A stretch of 64,000 bases of DNA from Lentinula raphanica (Eukaryota > Basidiomycota > Agaricomycetes > Agaricales > Omphalotaceae). Where the stretch lies: contig JANVFP010000010.1 of assembly GCA_027919835.1 (NCBI GenBank), forward strand, positions 62,001 through 126,000, read 5' to 3'. Of the stretch, positions 24,801 to 38,363 are shown piece by piece. Position 1 is the stretch's first letter; each line of letters starts with the position of its first letter. The position numbers and the translations under genes were made by a program. Under the pieces are notes generated by a model. The model saw only the letters and a list, made by a program, of their open reading frames with translations, was not told where the DNA came from and made no database searches.

Positions 24801-26801
24801 GTCACCTTCCAAGGCACGATTCCTATCTTTGGAACCACAGATGTAGATGTCCGCATCCAGTACTTCGGTCGCAACATACGCATCTGACCTGTTTCGTTTA
24901 TTTACACGAAGAATGCCGACAACAAGCTTGCCAGCAGCGAGAAGGGGAGGGAGTGACGCCTGAGGGAGGTAGGGAGCGAATAGAGATTTACGCTGTGGTT
25001 GATTAGATTGCTGTTGTAGCTGAGACTGGAATTGTTGTTGTTGTTGTTGAAGTAGATTGATACCTCCAAGGCCCATGCCCATCATGTTCGCGGCCATCAT
25101 GTTGGGCAACATGTTTGGAAAGCTGAACGACGCCATCTTTTGGTGATGCCCTCCAGCTGCAGCACGGAATTGCTGCAAACTCTGGAGTTGTGCCTGAGCT
25201 TGTGCAAGGTCTGAAGTGAATGGAGTGTTTTGAATACCGCCAACACCGCCATCTACGGGGGAAAGTAAGTTGAGAAAGAACTATGACAGCAAATCCATCG
25301 CTCTACTTACTGATGCGCCAACTATTATCAGCGCGGGACACCTGGCGAGAATGGCCGTTGAAATTGGAAGGTGGAACGAAACCATCGTCAAAGCCATCGT
25401 TAACATTGAAACCACTGATGGAAGCGCCGGGGCCAGACTTGTTTACGACGTTTACACTGTGTCGACGACCATGTCCTCTAGGGATGCCTTGATTCTGACC
25501 GTCAAGGCCGAGACCCAGACTACCAAGATTGTTGAATTGACCCAAAGAGTTTTGTGGCGGATTGTAAGATGCTCCAGCCCCTACTCCCGGTGCAGTACTT
25601 TGTACACGCCGGTGACGGTTAGGAACAAGACCAGGGGTTTGGAAGGACAAAACTTGATTCGAAGCAAGTTGTTGTTGGTACAACGCTTGTTGCTGCTGTT
25701 GAAGTAACTCAATCTGATTCTGAAGTGCAATCTAAACACAGATTCAGCTATATTATAAACATAAGATAAGCAAGATAGTACCTGTTCGGCCATTATGCCC
25801 GTAATTTCTGCACTATCCGACTTCTTATGAGCAGACTCATGTGCAGGCATGTCCGATGCGTAATTCGGTTGCTGCTGAGGGAATTGGAAGCCGATGTCTT
25901 CGTTGATGGGAGGCCCCATAGCTCCGGTACGTGATTGTTTCTTTGCACCGCCGCCGAACATGAAGTTAGGAGCGAGCTGAGGACGACCGGATGGACCAAT
26001 CTGGTCACTCTGCTCCTGTTGCGCAGCCAACGCGGCGAATCGAGGGGCAGTGAAGCTTTGGGATTGAGAACGCATTTGATGTCCAGGAGACGTATAGAAA
26101 TTACTCGGAATTTCACCTTCCTCGAGAGACATGCCAGATGCGTCTTCAGCATCTTCCATCATCGAGCCAAGATTGGGAGAAAAAGAGTTGAAATTGCCGG
26201 ACAGACCCGAAGCGCCGAGAGACTGAACTTTGCGGTGTTTGGGGTCAAGATTACCGGCCATACCAGCGTACGTGCTGCCTGGTTGGAAGACGGGGGCGTT
26301 GACCGGAAGGTTAGAGGTCGCAGCAATACCCATGGAGCCGGTGTTATTGTTAGCGGGAGGCTGGGGTGAGGTAGTTTTAAGATCGGCTATTACCCGCTGG
26401 AGGGAAGAAAGTGCGTCACTCGATTCCTTGTTCTGAGGAGGAGCAGGGGAAGATTTCGCATCCCGTCGGCCGGCCTGAGAGGCAGAGGCTTTGCGATGGC
26501 CCTGCTGACGATTCCCAGCACCGCTACTCTTGCGTTGCTGCTGCTCAGGTTTTTTACCGGTGTCTGAGCCCTTACGAGTAGCGGACTCGGAACCAGACTC
26601 TGTGGCCTGAGCGGTCTTCTTGTTGCTGCCCCTGGATGCAGGTCGAGGATTTCCCTGGCTATTGTTCGTATTGCCAGTTGATTTAGAGCTTGCGGAATTT
26701 GAAACATTCCGCTTGACATTACGATTGTTGGATGAAGAAGTGGGTTTCTTGTCGTCCTTCTTCGCAGGAAGGTGAGCTTGAGGCGTGACTTCGTCGGTCA
26801 T
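21811..26801 (-). CDS. SSD1: SSD1/Dis3L2-like RNase II family RNA-binding protein
   Basis: Large cytoplasmic RNA-binding protein that in yeast controls translation of cell-wall mRNAs. The start at 26801 opens a roughly 550-residue disordered N-terminus rich in Ser, Asn and Gln ([28 protein letters not shown]). Cold-shock and OB-fold regions follow ([40 protein letters not shown]), then the RNB domain. The RNB signature [16 protein letters not shown] lies near 23855-23896 and keeps all four aspartates used for catalysis in RNase II enzymes. Later blocks include [20 protein letters not shown] and [18 protein letters not shown]. The S1-like C-terminus ends at TGA 21811-21813 with [14 protein letters not shown]. 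There are several introns. Confidence 0.93.
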
Positions 26802-27218
26802 GTCGTTCGTGAAGAGAAAAAATGAGATGAGATAGGTTTTTCGACGTTTTTTTGCGCTTTTGGAATTTCTGAGGTTGATGACGCTCAGTGAACAAGAGAT
26901 AAAGATGCTCAACTACCAACATACCTTTAAGTTGGTTACAATGTAGGAATTTGGTTGGCTTTGCCCTGTAGGGCTTGTGAGGGAAGGAATGCTGGGAGCT
27001 TATCGGTTGAGGAATGTAAGAGTGAAGTTATGTCGTTGGAGACGCAACACCATCAATGAGATTTTTCCCACACTCATTGGTATAACTGCGGCATCCAAAA
27101 AAGCGCACAATACGAGACAATACGGGAATGACATATAATTACCCTTCCGCACGATTCAACAAAATCGCGACAGCTCTACGTTACTTTACACTAAGTCACA
27201 AGTGCTATATACTTGTCA
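26802..27218. other. Intergenic: SSD1 upstream region and IDH2 3' side
   Basis: About 417 bp between the SSD1 start and the IDH2 stop. It contains T-rich and A-rich runs (read on the minus strand as leader sequence of SSD1) and no credible gene. An AT-rich stretch near 27120-27180 may be the SSD1 promoter. Confidence 0.35.
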
Positions 27219-29040
<1,822 letters not shown>

Positions 29041-29298
29041 TTTTTAGGGATAAAGAGAGTGATGAAAGTTTGAAGTTGGGTGTTAGCCAGATTCCGGTCC
29101 TTCCGAAAAACCCATGCGTGGGAAATGACGCAGTTCGGCTTATTCGGAGTTAATTTCGGCGCTTTCGGCCTTTACACCCAAGTACCTTTCAAGTTACGAC
29201 TCACAGCTCGTTATTCTCAAATAGATATTATTCGACGCTAAGGTATTCCGTATAAAAAACCAAGAAGAGGTGCAGCATGTACAGTTAAATTCATCCGC

Positions 29299-30152
29299 TC
29301 AGTATGCCATTCAACTGTTCCCGGTATTTCTCCAGGTTCCGCTCTATTTCTTCATCCTCCACTGACTGCTCCGTTGACTATGAAAAGTAAACTTTAGTAA
29401 TCATACTTGGAGATGAAGAGGGAAACCATACTGGAAGTTCAGCGCTCACGCTACCTGCCTGCCCTAACTTTCCATCAGTTAGCTGGAACAGGACTTGGTC
29501 CACCTCAGCATCAGCTTCTTCTTCCAGTTCCTCGTCATCATCCAATGCTAGTGTGTCTTCCATCATCTCCTCCAGAATACCAGCCTAATGAAAATCATGT
29601 TGACACCTTGCAAGAATTGAAAGTCTTTTGCTATACCTTTGTCATTTCCATACTCATTTCTCGCATAGATTGACTGATTTGAGGCAATTTAACAAGCGAG
29701 TTCGATAGCTTCATGATCTCAGTCGATTTCTGAAGTGAGCCGGTCACCTTCGCCATGGCTTTTGAGGGATAATGTTAGCATGTTTCAACTATCCACGAAT
29801 ACAAGCACGTACCCATTTGATGCTGTAGCTGCGTCCCAATTGACCCCAATCTCGCCTTGCTCACAGACAAACGGTCCTTTTGCCGCTGTGACCTAACAAC
29901 CTCTCGAGCCAAGATACGTGCAGATTTCACATCGCCTTTCTTCGCCAACTGTTTCACAGTTGTTCTTGCTTTACTGGTTTCCACCTCTAGCTGATATAAA
30001 CTTTAAGCATTCGTAGAGTTGACGAGTACTTCTGATCCAACCTGCCTCATATCCCTATCTAGCTTACGACTTTCTTGTCGAAGTTTTGCTTGCCATGCAC
30101 GGACCTTTTCCTCTGGAGTAGGCCCGTAGAGAAAACGATTGATAGTCTGCAT
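29299..30152 (-). CDS. VPS24: ESCRT-III subunit VPS24 (CHMP3)
   Basis: Snf7-family coiled-coil protein that assembles on endosomes for multivesicular body formation. The start at 30152 gives [20 protein letters not shown], matching the amphipathic N-terminus and the G-P-x-P-x-E signature of VPS24. A basic helix follows ([39 protein letters not shown]), then [20 protein letters not shown] and the acidic helix [20 protein letters not shown]. The short last exon reads [20 protein letters not shown] and stops at 29299-29301. Several introns are present. An upstream in-frame extension exists, but lacks an ATG, so 30152 was chosen. Confidence 0.92.
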
Positions 30153-30245
30153 GACGAGTGGAAAGAGAAGGGCCGTTGCAGCTGCTGAACTGCATACCAA
30201 AACGGGAAAATCCTTACCTCATACTCGGCGTCTAATTCTCGCCCC

Positions 30246-30252
30246 TATAAAA
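30246..30252 (+). promoter_or_regulatory. TATA box of KRE9-like gene
   Basis: TATAAAA lies 103 bp before the ATG at 30355, inside the 202-bp divergent interval shared with VPS24. Position and context (GC-rich on both sides) fit a core promoter element; activity is inferred. Confidence 0.5.
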
Positions 30253-30354
30253 CGGCGCTTCCTCGATTTTGATTTTTCAACAACTCGTTCACCATCGGTC
30301 TGGTACCGACAACACATCTCTACTAGATATTGGCCTTGCTACATCCTGGAGATA

Positions 30355-31299
30355 ATGCATCACTTCATCTATCTCGCTCTTATGCTTCATGCTTCGATCG
30401 TTGTCGCGAGCGACGGTATAACTCCCACCGCACCAGGCCCCGGCGACAAGTTCAACGCGGGATCGCCTTGTACAATCCAGTGGGAGACGGGCGAGGATTG
30501 GTCAAATTTCTCTATCTGTGAGCGACGCTGCCATCTAGCTCTCGCTGATTTCGGGGTCCTCAATTTTCTTTTTTTTCAAAGCACTCATGTCCGGTTCCAA
30601 CACCCAGATGCAACTCGTAACCACAGTTGCCAGCGGTTTGGATGGCTCAGATAGTACCCTTTCTCCCTTGAACTGGACATGTCCCGATGTGGATCCTTAC
30701 TCGGCGATATATTTTTACCAGGTACGTGGTATAACCTTAAGCGTTTCGCGTCCCGTATCAAGCATGAAACATACATCATCCGAGTAGTTCACGAATGGAA
30801 ACGACACGACAAATTCCAAATGGACTACTCGTTTCACGGTAAACTCTCTATTTCACACTGCCCTTCATGTTCAACTTACGATCTCAACTGTCTCTAGATT
30901 GCCTCGCCTTCCGGAGAATCATCCTCGCCGATGAATTCTACTCAGCCTAATGGAGACGCTATTCCTTGGGGTTTGGGCACGTTGGCTGCCCCGACTAGCA
31001 CAGCGATAGCAACTTCCAGCCCTTCCGTCAGAATCATGGGCATCGCCAGCGAATCAACTTCCAGCACCAGCTATACAAGAATGCGCAAGGCGAGAATGAG
31101 CGCTACCAGTATTGAAAGACAGGCTACTCCGACGATTGCAATCCCATCGTCACCGACGACAACAAGTGCGTATGCAACTGGAACGGCATTTGCAGCTTAT
31201 CAGAATCAGAACGGGAATGGTGCTCATAGCGGTTGGAGTCAAGCATTCGGTACCAAATTCAGTGTAGTTTTTGTCCTCGTTATCATAGCCTTGAGCTAG
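30355..31299 (+). CDS. Ser/Thr-rich GPI-type wall protein with KRE9/KNH1-like N-terminus
   Basis: Secreted protein of about 265 residues. A signal peptide (MHHFIYLALMLHASIVVA) precedes an immunoglobulin-like domain of the KRE9/KNH1 kind: ITPTAPGPGDKFNAGSPCTI, then WETGEDWSNFSI. After splicing come LMSGSNTQMQLVTTVASGLD, LNWTCPDVDPYSAIYFYQ and FTNGNDTTNSKWTTRFT. A long Ser/Thr-rich stalk follows (STSSTSYTRMRKARMSATS). The end is hydrophobic (FSVVFVLVIIALS), as expected of a GPI attachment signal. Members of this group are wall-associated; the exact role is unknown. Introns run from about 30518 to 30581, near 30720-30790 and near 30840-30898. Confidence 0.82.
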
Positions 31300-31416
31300 A
31301 TGATCTTGTCAGAAATAAGAGCATACGTTGTAGTTTGTTCAATTCTTCTACCAACGTTGTACAAATCAGTCGCGCAGAAGCTCCATCGTTCCGAAAAGCC
31401 TTCTCCATCCAAGAAC

Positions 31417-32470
31417 TCATGAATTCTCGAACCAGCCGTTTCGCAACTCCACAGTCCACAGTATAGGACTGGAGGTCCTCACCCAAACATTCTCGCTAGG
31501 AACTAAATGATTGGAAGATGAAACAAGACCGTCAAAAGAAGAGGGATGGTTGGCTTCGGGTGCCGTATTCAGTATACAGAAATAATCGACGAGCAAGCAT
31601 TCACAAAGACCTACCAAGATTCCATCGTAATCCAGAGGTCGAGAGAATGGTGCTTTCGATACCGACAGGTAGAAGCCCACATGTAACACCGAGAATTGTG
31701 TGGTCTATTTCTATGACATGTTCCCCCTGAGCAAAAACTGTCGATGAGCACCTGGAAGGAAGGAAGTCCGAATAGATCCTACGCTATCGAGCACCCAACA
31801 TATGTTATCATCAGTCGCGACGTATACACGTTCACGAACTTTACGAAGTTTATGCAGATAGGAAAGTGTATGGACCGTCTGGTCAAGACGTCCTGCTAAT
31901 CCTCCAAGAACAACGATTTCGTATTGCTGTAAACATCGCTGTCTGTAATTGCGCAGATCGCTGAGAAACCTCGACGTACACTGATTCCTTCAACTTTCTT
32001 CTCTCTCTCTATGATTGCAGAAACGCATTTCATGAAATCTGTAGAGTCCTGATCGTCATCTTCCTCCACCATGACACCCTGGAGGCCGCGTAAGAATGTT
32101 GGTAGCACGATTTTCAGGCGATAGAGGGACAGACTTTGGATTCATAGTACTTGCGTACATCTGGCCGCAGAGAATCAAGATCGCCTTTGACCAAGTCGGG
32201 AAGATAACTGGCGATGATATTCATAATAAAACATCACTGGATCGAGTGTTATTCGTACGAAGATTCATCCAAACTTTGCTGACGCAGCGTATCCAGTAAT
32301 CGGTTAGCTCCACCATCGGCGCAACAGTGCCAGCATGTGGAATTCCAGAGACGTTGCAAGAGAGCAAAAGAGAAAGGTTGATTTAAGATTATCAATACGC
32401 GTTTCGACGCTGCGTTAGAATGCTCATGACGGAGGAAGTCAACGCTCCAGTGGTGGGAACTGTTGCTCAT
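31417..32470 (-). CDS. THI80: Thiamine pyrophosphokinase
   Basis: Transfers pyrophosphate from ATP to thiamine to make thiamine diphosphate in the cytosol. The start at 32470 (MSNSSHHWSVDFLRHEH) is followed by the family blocks VLIILNQPFSFALLQRLW, CWHCCADGGANRLLD and the DLVKGDLDSLRP substrate-binding segment. Next come DDQDSTDFMKCVSAI, VVLGGLAGRLDQTVHTLSYL and CGLLPVGIESTILSTSGLRW. The last exon reads FDGLVSSSNHLVPSENVWVR and ends TVELRNGWFENS. The aspartates of GDLDS and DDQDSTD, which bind metal in this family, are present. Stop codons are about 117 bp from the convergent wall-protein gene. Confidence 0.93.
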
Positions 32471-32610
32471 GTTCAATAAGGTTAGAGAAGAAGACGCCAG
32501 GAACGGATACTAATAGTAAGTAAGTACACAAATCAACTCCAGCTTACATCAAGTACTTGGATACACGTAGATATAGTCACTAGTGATCGTAGAGAGAATC
32601 GTTCAGTAAA

Positions 32611-35600
32611 TTACTCAGTTCGAGCTTGGGGCATAGCTTGCGGTATTTGGTTGACTAACTCCTCCCAATAAAAGCTCCAATCTTGGTTTTCCGAGCCATT
32701 AACCGCCCCGTTCACAGCCCCAGTTAACTGCTGAACCGATGATCCTGCGGCAGCTTGCGCTGCCCATCCCGAGAGGTCTGCTCCACCTTGACCTCCCCAA
32801 GCCAAAGGGGCATTGAGACTCTCCAAAGGTGCGTTGCTGACCGTGTTGTACCAGTGATCAAATAAAATCTGAGCAGTTGATTCAGATTCTTCTGCAGCGG
32901 GACTAGATGAAGCAGCAGGAGAGTATTCTGCTGGATGTTGCAGACGTTGATATGCAGCTGATTGCGTCAGATGCTGAGTTGTCCCAGCACTGCTGCCATT
33001 GTAGTTATATAGTGCCAATGGATTAGTTCTTTCTGCATCAAGATTGAATAAGGATGGAAATGGTGCTTTCGGAGAACCGACCGCAGGAGGTGAACGGTGA
33101 ATGTTCAGCAGCAGCTGCGCGGCATTGTCAGGTGTCGTCGGGGCACCGTTGGCGACGTCTCCGTTACTAATGGGTGTAGAATCCGGCTTGCCCCGTTCTA
33201 GAGCTTTACTTTTCAGAAATTCTATGGTCTTGAGCTCTCTGCGCGTGGTTTCGTCTATTTCCCGTAGGCCATCGTGATCAGCGACGAATGTATCGAGGAT
33301 GGTGTGCATGGCATTTGCGTCTTCGCCATTGGGATAAATGACAAGGTATATCCCACTGATCATGGCAGTTTGGAATTCTCTATATGCGTTCCCCAAAGAG
33401 ATGCGTACTTCTTCCGTTGCCGTCTCTCGAAATGCTTGGCGAACCTGGAAATCCTTGACCGCGGATTCGAAACAAGCCGCTCGTGAGCGCGCATAGCGAT
33501 CTGAGCTCAGACGACGAAGTATGTATGGGCGATGGAGACTAGTCCTCACAAAGAGTATTTCTGTGATTAGCAGGAAACGATGGACAGGAATGTAAGGTTT
33601 TTCCTCGTCAAGCGAGGTGTCGGGATTGAGAGAATAATGTGGAGGTAGATTGGTGACGTAACGAAGTATTTCATCGTCCAGCACGCAGACTTCAGAATAA
33701 TGGCTCGGGGAACGGACTTTCTGAAAGTGGTGGACGATGTGGCCTATAATACTGGCTAGCTGGTGGCGCAGAATGATACATGTCATGCGGGTAGGGGTTG
33801 ACAAAGGGGAAGGTACTTGTTTGAGGGCGGCAGGAGAATCGTCATCTATATTAGAAGGCGGTAATGTTGAAGTGTAGTCATCTTGTATAGAGTGGGGTCT
33901 GCCCAAGACAAGAGCGTATGAGCGGTCTGCGTGATAGAGATACGACCTGCAGAGTGATGAGAACACCGTTAACGATGGATATAATCAGAATTTACCATAT
34001 TCGACGACGATATTCGACTATAGCAGGTTCCATCCCCATCGAGGCTCCATCACGATGTAAGCCCAAAGCCTCGGCAGTTCGAACAGCAGCACCTAGCTGA
34101 CTCCAGCATTCGGTGATACGTCGGTCGAATGTCAGAAAGCGAGCACTCTGTTTTGCAATCAATTGGATTATTTAAACGGTGAACTGAGTATGCTCACAAG
34201 TAGACGTGTTAGGACAATATCTAGGGAGTCGGGTTGTATGGCAGCTGCGATCAAAAGAGATCTTCGCGCTGCCATCGGTGAGGAACATGTTCGAAACGGG
34301 ACAAGAATATGTACTTACATGACCAATAATATCTTAAGGATGTTAACCTTCTCTGACGAGCATCTCCAGCCAAATCCTCAGGTGCAAGTCGGGCAGAGAT
34401 AGCAAGCACCACGAAAAGAAGAGGGAGGAACCGGACATCATTAGGGTTGGTAGCACTGAGGCCGTGACTGCCATGAGCGCAGACTGCAGTGTAAGCTGAA
34501 CGGAATTCCGGTTCGGATATGGCGTAACGCGTCCAGTTTCTGGCATTCTTGTCAACGTGTTTCAGATCCACTGAAAGAATAGGACCCGTACAGTGAAGTG
34601 AAATAGTAATTGATGAGTGCATCAGATGTTCTCAGAGGAGGTAGTTCTTGAAGAATCTCTGGGATCTTGTGTGGTGAAACTCCACATTCTTGTACCAAGG
34701 TCCTTAGATTATCTGCTGCAGATGGTTCTAGAACGGGTACAACAGGTTGAATAGTGTTGTTGATAGAAGCCTAAGGAGAATTCTGGTTCAGGGAATGTAA
34801 TTTGATGAGACGGCGATGAACTAACTTCTTTTGGAGGCATTACAGCGTTTTGAAGCTAGAGAATTATTGAGATGAAGCAATATTCAGACAGCACCATCAA
34901 CTGACTTGCTCGAGCACTGACGCAGGTGCAATACTGCCTGATGCACTATTTCCATACCACTTGCCGCTTTGAAAAGCCCCTCCGCTAGCATCGTGATCCT
35001 CCTGCTGGGAGTTTACATCCTCTTCTGTCATTGACATGGAACGATGCCTTTCTGGAATGTTGTAAGTAGAAGATTCTAGGTCAGAGAACTGCGGCAGAGC
35101 CAGTTCTATGATTTGTTCCAAGCGAGCAATACGAAGACTGAGGTCTTGGTCTGATTTCCCTGGAGTATAAGCTTTGCAGAGCTCGGGAACTTTACGCGCT
35201 ATACACTAGCAGACAAATGAATTCGAAGCAATTTCTTTTATCAGTGAAGGGACATACATGCGAGCAAGGCATTTGACGATCACACTGGGAGGAATATCAG
35301 CACAAAGGAGTGTTTGATACTGGGAAGTTGGCGTACTTTCTGTTTTCTCCTGTAAGATGCGGAATGAATGTTAGTTCTCCGACTTCGACTCGAAAAATAC
35401 AACTTTCCTGTGACACTCTGAACAACTGAAGCTATGCCAAAACAGAATTAGTGGACTGTTTAGGAAGCGTGGGGGGTAGACAATAACCAACCTCACGCGG
35501 TTGCGCTTCTTGCTGGTCCCATTTAGTTCATCATCGTCTGCTTTCTTTCGTTTTGTAGAAGTGACAGGAGGTGCAGGACTTGAATATGGATTCTTCATCA

Positions 35601-35631
35601 TCGGTAACCTAGATGTGGCGGCGGATCCCAT
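32611..35631 (-). CDS. Zn2Cys6 fungal transcription factor
   Basis: Nuclear DNA-binding regulator. A Pro/Ser N-terminus and a basic stretch (KRKKADDDELNGTSKKRNRV) lead into a binuclear zinc cluster assembled from several exons: CSECH, RRKQKCDRQMPCSH and CIARKVPELC. This gives the C-x2-C-x6-C-x5-C-x2-C-x6-C spacing only if the intron at 35350-35407 is removed, and that intron starts with GA. A short coiled coil follows (SLRIARLEQIIELALPQF). The middle region (YTAVCAHGSHGLSATNPNDV; LPLLFVVLAISARLAPEDLA) fits the fungal-specific transcription factor domain. The C-terminal part is Ser/Ala/Pro-rich and ends QIPQAMPQARTE. The start is the first ATG in frame; an upstream exon cannot be excluded. Target genes unknown. 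Confidence 0.88.
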
Positions 35632-35961
35632 GGTTGTTGAAGATGGTGAACCAAGCCCCAAGATATGTCTACGTAGACGAATTGTGAGAGCGCCTTTGAC
35701 GTCCCAAAGGAAGCACGGCGTACTTTTCTGGCGAGGCCAAACTCAGGACAGACCGATATCAGATATCGGTACTGGTCAAGGATCCAATGGAGAGAAATTC
35801 CGAGTGATGTGGTCGAGTAAAAGACCAAAGGAGGGAAAGGATAGCTTATCCTCTCAAAAGAAGGTGGGAGTCCGGAGAAAGTGTTCAGCTTGATATTTCG
35901 GCGGCTAAATTACTTGCATGTTATCACCGACTTATCACTTTCGCTTATCTTATCCAGCAAC
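35632..35961. promoter_or_regulatory. Divergent promoter region, Zn-cluster gene / MED17
   Basis: About 330 bp between the divergent start codons. A short palindrome, gatatcagatatc, lies near 35757-35769 and could bind a dimeric factor. No gene is seen here. Confidence 0.35.
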
Positions 35962-38254
35962 ATGAACGAGCCCAGCTGGAAGCAAACCAAGCTCTCTCTC
36001 GAAAGGCCATATAAGAATGACAACGGCGATCCAATTCCTGTCCTTTTCGATATCGCTCCAGATGGCGTCCTACACTATGAGCCGTAGGCTTATGTTCTCC
36101 TCACCTTCTGCTCGTTAACCAAGTCTTGTCAGCAAGGAAACTCCGGCTGAAGTACTTGGAAGAAATCTTCAAAGAATATTCGAGGAACGTGGGCTGGATT
36201 TCTTCGAACGCCTGAAAGACGGTTCTCTGCAAGCTGGCGTTCTTCCCTCTGTGGACACAACCACCAAACAAGCAGACGAACCCGAGGATGCTGCCGCCGA
36301 AGACGAGGGTGGTCACACAATGACCAAGGATGAGCTGTATAAACTGAAAATGGAGGTCATGCCGCAACTATAGTGAGTAATTCATGCACGATGACACTCA
36401 ACTTCTGAACTAGAGCATCACCAGCATTGCGTTAGGAGAAATGACTCTGGCAAGAGATCTTCTATCATCTGTCTTGACTTCCTCAGATGCCTCATCTACT
36501 TCATTACCATCGATCTTACATTCCATCGCTGCGCCGGAACCCCAACAACCACCGGTGTCCCTTCCTCCATTATCCGCTACTTCAGTCACCAAACCACCTT
36601 CAATCATCTCTGTGCGAGCTTTTGACGCGCAGCTCGCTATAGGAGGGAAAGATGAAGCTTTAAGGAAAGCTGCTAATCTCTTCAAATCTGTAGCTTCAAG
36701 AATGGAACGTGGAGTGCTGCTGAATGAGAAATATTGGATTGACGCGCTCAAAATACGCCGTGGCAACTGGGGACTCATCCCTGCGCCTCTTCCTCCGGGG
36801 TCAGCCGCTGGTAAAGGCGCAGACAAGACGTCAAAGGACTTCATGATTTCGTATGGGCTTGAAGAATGTATGTTCACCCTGCATCTGATGAGATCTTACT
36901 GAATTTTCTTTGCACTTACAGCACCTCCGATTTTTCGAAGAAGCGCCATCGCCCATATGGCTCACAGTATCTCTGAGACAGACTCTTTGGTTCTACCCCA
37001 ACGCTCTAGTATTCGCCTTCGAGTCTCTATTGGCAGTCCAGACGCAACTGGCAATATGGTCTATTCTCATAACGCTCTCAAAAAAGCGCCTGAGGATCAC
37101 ACACCTACCCTAGATGAGCGTTTGAGAGATGCTCAACGTGCGGTCATCGAACAGGAAATTTTTTCAATTCTGGTTCACGAAGCAGGAACATTTCCTACTG
37201 CATCTGCTCGGGTTTCAGAAAGGCTTGTGCTTGTGGATGTTACACAAGGTTTGGAACTCAAGTTCGAACTGGTATGTAACGATGATGTCAATGGTCATTG
37301 TGCTTATTTTGCCTTGTAGGTTGATGCCGATGCATTCTCGTTGGGGACATCATCTTCTCAAAACCCTGCTAATCAAGCTAAATCCGATCTCATATACCAC
37401 TATCTACTCACCCTTCTCCTACGACGACATGCACACATCAGGTCTCGACGGCTTGGGACCAATTCTTCTTCGAATCATAGTAGTATTGGCGCTTTCGTTC
37501 CGGATCCAGCACAAGCGAATCTACACGTATTACAGCCAGTCATCGACCAATTGCAGTATCAAGTCTTCTGTGAACGGATACAGTCGCAGTTGATTATAGT
37601 ACAAACTGCTTTGAATGATGCAGGAATACCCTCAACACTCCGTTTCAATCCAGTAGGAGAAATCGGCAGTGAGCTAGTCAAAATAATTGACGATAACGAG
37701 GCACCTCCGTTGAGTGGTGTGTGTACTCTCCGAATTGATAATCGGTGAGATTTGAGAATTTTATGACCAAAGTACCTTTCTGATTCATTCATTTGCACGT
37801 AGCCACAATCTGCGGTTGACATTAGTATCACCATCTGCTTTGACTGCTCATCTTGCGCAGGCAACGGTTTCTATTTCTTCTATGCCTCAACTTTGCGAAC
37901 TACTCTCAGACGAGGTTGAACGCTTCTTCCTTGAACGCATAAGTGAAGTAGGACGGCGAATATGTAACGATATGGGTGGAATTTGGTTCGTCGACTTGAA
38001 TCGATGTGTCGGGCGCTGGGAGGGTTGCGTCCTGTATGTTTTGTCTCATTCATGCCTGCATTTTGCATTCTCATCGTAGTTGCAGAAATTTCGAGATAGC
38101 CTTTGGTGACAAGTTCGAGATCATATGTACAGCAACACGACTGAACCACGATGACCCGAAACATCCCTCTATAGAGACGTATAAAGCGTCAAACACCCAA
38201 AAGGGTTTGATAGAATGGGTACGATATGTCATTGGTAATGCACTGAACGAGTAA
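35962..38254 (+). CDS. MED17: Mediator complex subunit 17 (SRB4)
   Basis: Head-module scaffold subunit of the Mediator coactivator of RNA polymerase II. The start at 35962 (MNEPSWKQTKLSLERPYKND) and the next exon (RIFEERGLDFFERLK) match the conserved N-terminus. Later blocks are LYKLKMEVMPQL, a Pro/Ser-rich linker (PEPQQPPVSLPPLSATS) and EKYWIDALKIRRGNWGLIPA, the most diagnostic MED17 segment. Further on come LRVSIGSPDATGN, DLIYHYLLTLLLRRHAHIR and QYQVFCERIQSQL. The final exon is FEIAFGDKFEIICTATRL, ending YVIGNALNE. Six to seven introns are present. About 690 residues, as expected. Confidence 0.92.
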
Positions 38255-38363
38255 TTGTTTGTTGTCTCCAATGGAATCACGACGATCATAGTTGGCATGC
38301 AGGAAGACATATACATATAACAATGTGAAGCATAATCCAGACGCAGGGTACCTGAAAAATCCT

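Noticed and set aside
25000..25100. CAG/CAA-type triplet repeat (TTGTTG runs on the plus strand) as a possible unstable repeat
   Set aside because: It is short and encodes the poly-Gln stretch of SSD1, common in this family.
26230..26436. Plus-strand frames opposite the SSD1 N-terminus
   Set aside because: Shadow frames caused by the low-complexity Ser/Gln/Asn-rich coding strand.
35501..35893. 130-codon plus-strand frame over the zinc-cluster gene start
   Set aside because: Antisense to the transcription factor N-terminus and its promoter; no similarity and no splice support.
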